Below, one piece after another: positions 60,409 through 64,000 of a stretch of DNA of 64,000 nt. How positions within the stretch are numbered: the first letter of the stretch is position 1; the number at the start of each line of letters is the position of its first letter. The position numbers were made by a program, and so were the translations under genes. A model generated the notes under the pieces. It was not told the origin of the DNA. It did no database searches and saw only the letters and a list, made by a program, of their open reading frames with translations. This DNA comes from Rhodospirillaceae bacterium (lineage in GTDB: Bacteria > Pseudomonadota > Alphaproteobacteria > Rhodospirillales > Casp-alpha2), in contig JAERTE010000146.1 in the NCBI GenBank assembly GCA_016845145.1, forward strand, positions 1 through 64,000, in the 5' to 3' direction.

Positions 60409-60432
60409 TTAAGGACGGCGAAACGTCCTTAA
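60409..60432. repeat. Hairpin, 9-base-pair stem
   Basis: TTAAGGACG (60409-60417) pairs with CGTCCTTAA (60424-60432) around GCGAAA. Confidence 0.85.
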
Positions 60433-60823
60433 TGACGCCGGTAGGTGTTTAATGCCTTTGATGTCCCCCCGGCTTTAACCCCCGAGGGTATTAATACTGC
60501 GACCTCCAGCATGTAGTCAGGTCGAGCATCCCACAATTTTGAGAACTTTATTTGGTTGAGTATTCATGGGTTAAGCCTACAAACCCAATCGTTCCTTCGG
60601 TGTTAGTGATATATGCCTATGCATCTGGAATGCTGGTGGATTTCTCGTTTTCGGGTCGAGTAGTTCAATTGTTCCACAACGATCGAACTCAACAGCATGC
60701 GGATGGACCGTGAGCGCCCTCCTCGCCGGGGAGATGACTGGAGCATTTACTGTGACTTTCCCCGACGCACCAATAAGCTGGTTGGCTGATGTGAAAGTAG
60801 GGGCTTCATGGGCTAGCCTAAAA

Positions 60824-60856
60824 TGTAGTAATTTAGATCGGGTCTGAATTACTACA
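60824..60856. repeat. Strong 14-base-pair hairpin downstream of the vWA operon
   Basis: Bases 60824-60837 pair with 60843-60856 (starting TGTAGTAATT and ending AATTACTACA) with a single T-G wobble and a TCGGG loop. It lies 162 bases beyond the last vWA stop on that operon's strand. No long T-run follows in that direction, so it may be an RNA end, a processing site or a binding site. Confidence 0.75.
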
Positions 60857-61018
60857 GCTTAACATCAAACCAAGATGAGCCAGCTCCTCTTTTAGAAAAC
60901 AGGCTCAGTGGTCCCTAATGATTTTACGACAGAACCCTTCTCCAAACCCCAGATGCCGACGCTCTCTAAGTTAGACTAGCTGAAGCGTGAGTAGAATGCC
61001 ATTCGACAACGGACACCG

Positions 61019-61963
61019 TCATCTTGGTAGCGCAACGAACGTTCCGTTGTTGCGCCTCGTCACTTCGCGCATCAGCGTTGCAAACCTGCCGGTCGAGTAA
61101 TTGGAGATAAAGCCAACAGCGTGGACCCTAGCACGGTTCTGTCCTGTTATCCGGTTCGTGTTCAGTTTGACTAAAGCGTTGATCACAGGATCATAAGAGC
61201 CACCTGAATACTCATCGCCGAAGATATATATCGAAACATTCTCCCTTTGTCGGGCGTAGCGTTTTAAGGCTACTTCCAATCCTTCAACAGGGCTGCTGTT
61301 GGAGGCGCTGTTCCACCCTCGAAAGAGATTTATTACACTTTGGCGTCGCCGTGGCGTATCTGGAATCCATTTTCCTTGATAGCCGGAAAGCAAGTGCGTC
61401 CCGTTGTCGTTAAGAATCTGGAAGCCTTTAATCTTCGGGTGAATGTTGATGATGTTCACAACTTCACGGGTTACCCGGCTCCAGATCTCTTTCATGCTTC
61501 CGGAAGTATCGACAATGAAAACCACATAGTCGCTGTCAACAGGGATCCCTCCGACTTCGTCGTCTCGTTTCTTGGCGACATTCTTCCGGATCGACGCACG
61601 TTGTAGTGATTTGTGAACAAGTGCTAGGCCTTCCAGGTCAGATTCAAGTTCGGTGGTATCGGCGCCGGCAGCGGAAAGCGCTGCACTAGTTGAATTTAGA
61701 AGCTGACGAAGTTTGCGCACCTGTAAGTCTTTGTCCGCTTTGTCCTCGCGCGCTGCTGCTAATCGTGATTCCAGTTCACTGACCGTCGTTTCAATTTGAA
61801 AAAGCTGATGCAACAAAGGCGTTGCATCAAAAACCTCCTGTTCCGCCGGTTCCGGTAGCGGTTTGGAAATCAAGACCAATAGTACGATTGCGCCAAACCC
61901 GCATGAGATCACGTCTAGGAATGACAAGTTGAAAATATCAAACCCACGGGGGCGCCGTTTCAT
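61019..61963 (-). CDS. vWA-domain protein with an ExbD-like N-terminal membrane helix (second of two)
   Basis: From the ATG at 61963 the protein has 314 residues. A basic MKRRPRG end leads to FNLSFLDVISCGFGAIVLLV, a membrane helix with Asp17 at its start, as in ExbD/TolR. A coiled coil lies at about 45-105. The vWA domain follows from about 125, with the metal-site DTSGS in VVFIVDTSGSMKEIWS, a Ser in place of the usual Thr in SNSSPVEGLEVAL, and IFGDEYSGG as the final Asp. The start overlaps the previous stop by four bases (ATGA); a longer frame to 62020 would overlap the upstream gene. Confidence 0.85.
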   Translation of the reverse strand: MKRRPRGFDIFNLSFLDVISCGFGAIVLLVLISKPLPEPAEQEVFDATPLLHQLFQIETTVSELESRLAAAREDKADKDLQVRKLRQLLNSTSAALSAAGADTTELESDLEGLALVHKSLQRASIRKNVAKKRDDEVGGIPVDSDYVVFIVDTSGSMKEIWSRVTREVVNIINIHPKIKGFQILNDNGTHLLSGYQGKWIPDTPRRRQSVINLFRGWNSASNSSPVEGLEVALKRYARQRENVSIYIFGDEYSGGSYDPVINALVKLNTNRITGQNRARVHAVGFISNYSTGRFATLMREVTRRNNGTFVALPR

Positions 61964-63042
61964 GGCCAATCCTCCGCTGGCGTAATCGTTAGCCCGCCAG
62001 CAGCCGACGTCCAAGACCAATACGCAACCGACGCTTCCGGATCTCCTTCAATAGGCAGCAGAACGACATTGACTTTGGTCGAAGCTCTTAGGCTGCTATT
62101 TGTAATCGTATGTTCAAACAGTTTGCGTCTGCACGGCCCCGAAATCCTATTGGATTTACCCCACAATGCGCTGCAAGATGCAAATGGGTTGAGACTGCGG
62201 AAGTTGGAGATGCCGACAGTCGGCAAGCCATCTGTGATCAGATAGACGTCAGTTGCCCCAGATACTGATTTTAACCCGGCTTCAAGATTGGTTGCCCCCT
62301 GAGGGACCAGCAAATCAAGTTCTTTCAGTACTGTACCCAATATTCTTGAATCCCTGGCGCTCTTCCAGCCGGGGGGGCCTAGCGTTTTCGCCTTGTCACT
62401 GAAAGCGATGACATCAACTTGACTCCCCGCTGGTAGGCGCGCGAGAAACCATCTCACGATCCTTTTCGTTCGCCGCCATTTTGGGCCCGCTTTCTTTTGT
62501 TGGTCTGAAGTGTTTTTACGCCGAATGACATCCAATAGAAGCTCATCAGTCATAGATGCGCTGCTGTCGACGAGGATCGCAATACGTCGACCCTCCACCT
62601 TCAACCCAATTAGATAACTCTCCTCCCCCTCATTGGAGTCAGTGACGGCATCCGTTTTTTGCAGAGGCTTGCTCTTAGCGACTTTCTTCTTGATCGACTC
62701 CAACTCACTAACGAGCTTATCGATCTCTTGGTTTTTCTTCGTGAGCGTCGATTGTGTAGCCGATAGTTGCTTGGAAGTGCGTTGAATTGCGGAGGCGGTT
62801 TGAGCGGACAATTTCTCCAACTCGGCCATCAGGCGCCGAAGATCGGATTCGCGGAGCGAAACCTGCGCGATCTCACGTTCTAATAGATCAGCTTGTTCTC
62901 GATGCAAAACGTCGTCCTGAATCTCGATTGTATCGACGTTATGTTTGATAAGCATAAACACGAGGACGATCGCGCCTAGCCCGCAAGACATAATGTCCAG
63001 GAAGGCGAGATTAAATCCCTCGGTTTTCCGTTTGCGTTTCAG
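61960..63042 (-). CDS. vWA-domain protein with an ExbD-like N-terminal membrane helix (first of two), CTG start
   Basis: With a CTG start at 63042 the protein has 360 residues: KRKRKTEGFNLAFLDIMSC at the N terminus aligns with the second vWA protein. Asp16 begins the membrane helix GLGAIVLVFMLI. A coiled coil spans about 45-125. The vWA domain has a full metal site: DSSAS (159-163) in AILVDSSASMTDELLL, TN in GATNLEAGL, and Asp in YLITDGLPT. The only ATG in the region (62991) would cut into the conserved helix. The CTG overlaps the previous gene's TGA as CTGA. The product probably works with the ExbB-like channel and the second vWA protein. Confidence 0.82.
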   Translation of the reverse strand: MKRKRKTEGFNLAFLDIMSCGLGAIVLVFMLIKHNVDTIEIQDDVLHREQADLLEREIAQVSLRESDLRRLMAELEKLSAQTASAIQRTSKQLSATQSTLTKKNQEIDKLVSELESIKKKVAKSKPLQKTDAVTDSNEGEESYLIGLKVEGRRIAILVDSSASMTDELLLDVIRRKNTSDQQKKAGPKWRRTKRIVRWFLARLPAGSQVDVIAFSDKAKTLGPPGWKSARDSRILGTVLKELDLLVPQGATNLEAGLKSVSGATDVYLITDGLPTVGISNFRSLNPFASCSALWGKSNRISGPCRRKLFEHTITNSSLRASTKVNVVLLPIEGDPEASVAYWSWTSAAGGLTITPAEDWP

Positions 63043-63806
63043 TCCGGACCTATTTTGCTAATGCGGTTGAGAAGGAATTTTTCGCAATACTCTTGTGCAT
63101 CGACGACTAGTCCGTCCTGTAGACGCTGCAATTGATGGAGAAGAAACATAAGCCCGATACTGATCAACAAGGCAACAAGCGTCGAATTAAAGGCCACGCC
63201 TAAGCTATCCGTCATGCCAGCAATGTCACCGGCCAACGCCTGATCTGCCTGAGAGAGCGCCTGGCCAATCCCACGGACTGTTCCGATGAAGCCTATCGAA
63301 GGGATTGCCCATATGAGATAGCGGACCATTGAGTTCTCCGCTTCGAGTTTTAAGGCCAAGGCCTCGACACTTGATTCAATGGCATCTGAGGTATTTTGGA
63401 TATCATTCGTAATCAAAAATCGACGAAGGCTTGAGGTCAGGACCCGGACCAGCGGTGTATTTCGCAGCTTTTCCGGCAAATCCTCGATAGTTTTTAATAC
63501 GCTTTTCAAGTCGTCTTTATCCTCGCCGACACCATCGAGTAGGTCGACGTCAAAAATGTAGCGATGACGGAGAATTTCGTAACACTTGGAGACTATAAGC
63601 AGTGATCCCCAAAGCATGAGAATGACGCAAATCTCTTGCTCGTAGTCTTTTAGGATAACGACAAGGACCCGCGGTGCCGACTGTCCAGCTTGTTTTGCGG
63701 CTTCAATGGCCAAAACGGCTTCTGGCCGAATGTACCCAATATAAAGAAAATGAACCGCCACGACGATGACGACCAATGAAATGATACTGAGTAGCAGCCT
63801 ATTCAT
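63039..63806 (-). CDS. ExbB/TolQ/MotA-family proton-channel protein
   Basis: The 255-residue protein has an N-terminal helix (5-27), a second helix (about 58-78) and a final helix pair. The channel-forming part reads LIWAIPSIGFIGTVRGIGQAL, then SLGVAFNSTLVALLISIGLMF, which is the ExbB/TolQ/MotA signature. A long cytoplasmic loop (about 80-160) is helical. GGAAA precedes the ATG. Members form a pentamer that uses the proton gradient to move a partner with an Asp-bearing helix. Here the partners would be the two vWA proteins. No motB, exbD or tonB gene is in the window. Confidence 0.88.
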   Translation of the reverse strand: MNRLLLSIISLVVIVVAVHFLYIGYIRPEAVLAIEAAKQAGQSAPRVLVVILKDYEQEICVILMLWGSLLIVSKCYEILRHRYIFDVDLLDGVGEDKDDLKSVLKTIEDLPEKLRNTPLVRVLTSSLRRFLITNDIQNTSDAIESSVEALALKLEAENSMVRYLIWAIPSIGFIGTVRGIGQALSQADQALAGDIAGMTDSLGVAFNSTLVALLISIGLMFLLHQLQRLQDGLVVDAQEYCEKFLLNRISKIGPD

Positions 63807-63818
63807 TTCTGTATTTCC

Positions 63819-63965
63819 TCAAATATCGACGGGGAATGCAGTTGGCGAATTTAGATTGAACGCGCTCTTCGACGCGGCAATAGCAAGTGATATTGCTGTG
63901 AGCGAAAGAACACCAACAACAAGAACAAAAGCCAACGTCCGTTTCGTCATCAAGTACCTGCGCAT
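63819..63965 (-). CDS. 48-residue membrane or exported peptide at the head of the channel-vWA operon
   Basis: The frame from ATG at 63965 to TGA at 63819 has a good GAGGAG ribosome-binding site seven bases upstream. It codes for MRRYLMTKRTLAFVLVVGVL, a basic start and a hydrophobic helix to about residue 30, followed by a short tail ending NSPTAFPVDI. It lies 12 bases before the ExbB-like gene, so co-transcription is likely. It could be a single-span membrane subunit or a cleaved signal-bearing peptide. No family is recognised. Confidence 0.6.
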   Translation of the reverse strand: MRRYLMTKRTLAFVLVVGVLSLTAISLAIAASKSAFNLNSPTAFPVDI

Positions 63966-64000
63966 GGTTATTCTCCTCTAAAGATAACGCCCTATTCGAA

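Larger units (their letters stand above)
60217..61018. other. Long non-coding stretch with several perfect hairpins
   Basis: About 800 bases carry no convincing gene on either strand. Base composition is near 50% G+C, lower than the left part of the window. Four perfect or near-perfect hairpins are listed separately. A 60-codon plus frame (60230-60412) runs through two of the hairpins and has no ribosome-binding site, so it is not taken as a gene. The stretch may hold a structured RNA or remnants of an insertion. Confidence 0.5.

Noticed and set aside
60230..60412. 60-codon plus-strand frame after the small conserved gene
   Set aside because: It runs through two perfect hairpins, has no ribosome-binding site and no domain pattern.
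60217..61018. Retron or group II intron RNA
   Set aside because: No reverse transcriptase gene is near and the stems do not match known retron or intron layouts.
61019..63806. Zorya anti-phage system
   Set aside because: An ExbB/MotA-like protein is present, but the partners carry vWA domains rather than the ZorB type, and no zorC, zorD or zorE-like gene is in view. More sequence past 64000 would be needed.

Overview
The window is a stretch of a chromosome from an aerobic, motile alphaproteobacterium, most likely of the Rhodospirillales type. The inference rests on the order prs-rplY-pth-ychF, a hemF-trmL block near petABC, a separate cytochrome b and cytochrome c1, class II DAHP synthase, a bifunctional aldolase/short-chain dehydrogenase, and the high G+C content of most genes. 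The species cannot be named from the sequence alone. No rRNA, CRISPR array, insertion sequence or phage gene was seen. One tRNA gene is present.

Positions 1-7036 hold housekeeping genes: the end of a lipoprotein-like gene, prs, rplY, pth and ychF on the plus strand, meeting hemF, a DASS transporter and trmL on the minus strand. Positions 7515-12181 encode a split phosphorelay: a small protein, a CheY-like regulator, an Hpt protein and a giant sensor kinase with three periplasmic solute-binding domains. Positions 12346-14991 are petABC (cytochrome bc1). Positions 15083-26181 hold carbon and sulfur metabolism: a glyoxalase-fold protein, the aldolase/dehydrogenase, a chemoreceptor, a flavin reductase, a methylthioadenosine salvage operon (mtnP, mtnA and companions) and a trypsin-like lipoprotein.

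Positions 26204-31919 pair a NIT-HAMP-MCP-hemerythrin receptor with a large PAS/GAF/GGDEF/EAL protein, suggesting coupling of oxygen or nitrogen-oxide sensing to cyclic-di-GMP. Both chemoreceptors have an FNR-like palindrome upstream. Positions 32035-36529 carry an Lrp regulator divergent from an AceE/MdeB-like 2-oxoacid dehydrogenase. Positions 36568-45000 carry rimO, a nicotinate phosphoribosyltransferase, DAHP synthase, an exported DsrE protein, an EAL protein and glutathione reductase. Positions 45058-55588 look like a surface-modification locus: a multicopper oxidase, three TPR proteins with the same basic N-terminal tag (a glycosyltransferase-like protein, a sulfotransferase and an O-GlcNAc transferase), a porin, a small glycosyltransferase and a methyltransferase. 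Positions 55628-59600 carry glmS, glmU and a phosphoglycolate phosphatase-like gene.

After a tRNA-Val gene (59659-59733) the character changes: lower G+C, about 800 bases of non-coding sequence with several perfect hairpins, and then a minus-strand operon running off the right edge. This operon encodes a 48-residue membrane peptide, an ExbB/TolQ/MotA-like channel protein and two related proteins that each join an ExbD-like transmembrane helix and a coiled coil to a von Willebrand A domain. This proton-channel/vWA module is the best candidate for an undescribed system. Its genes overlap by four bases at each junction, and the first vWA gene appears to start with CTG.
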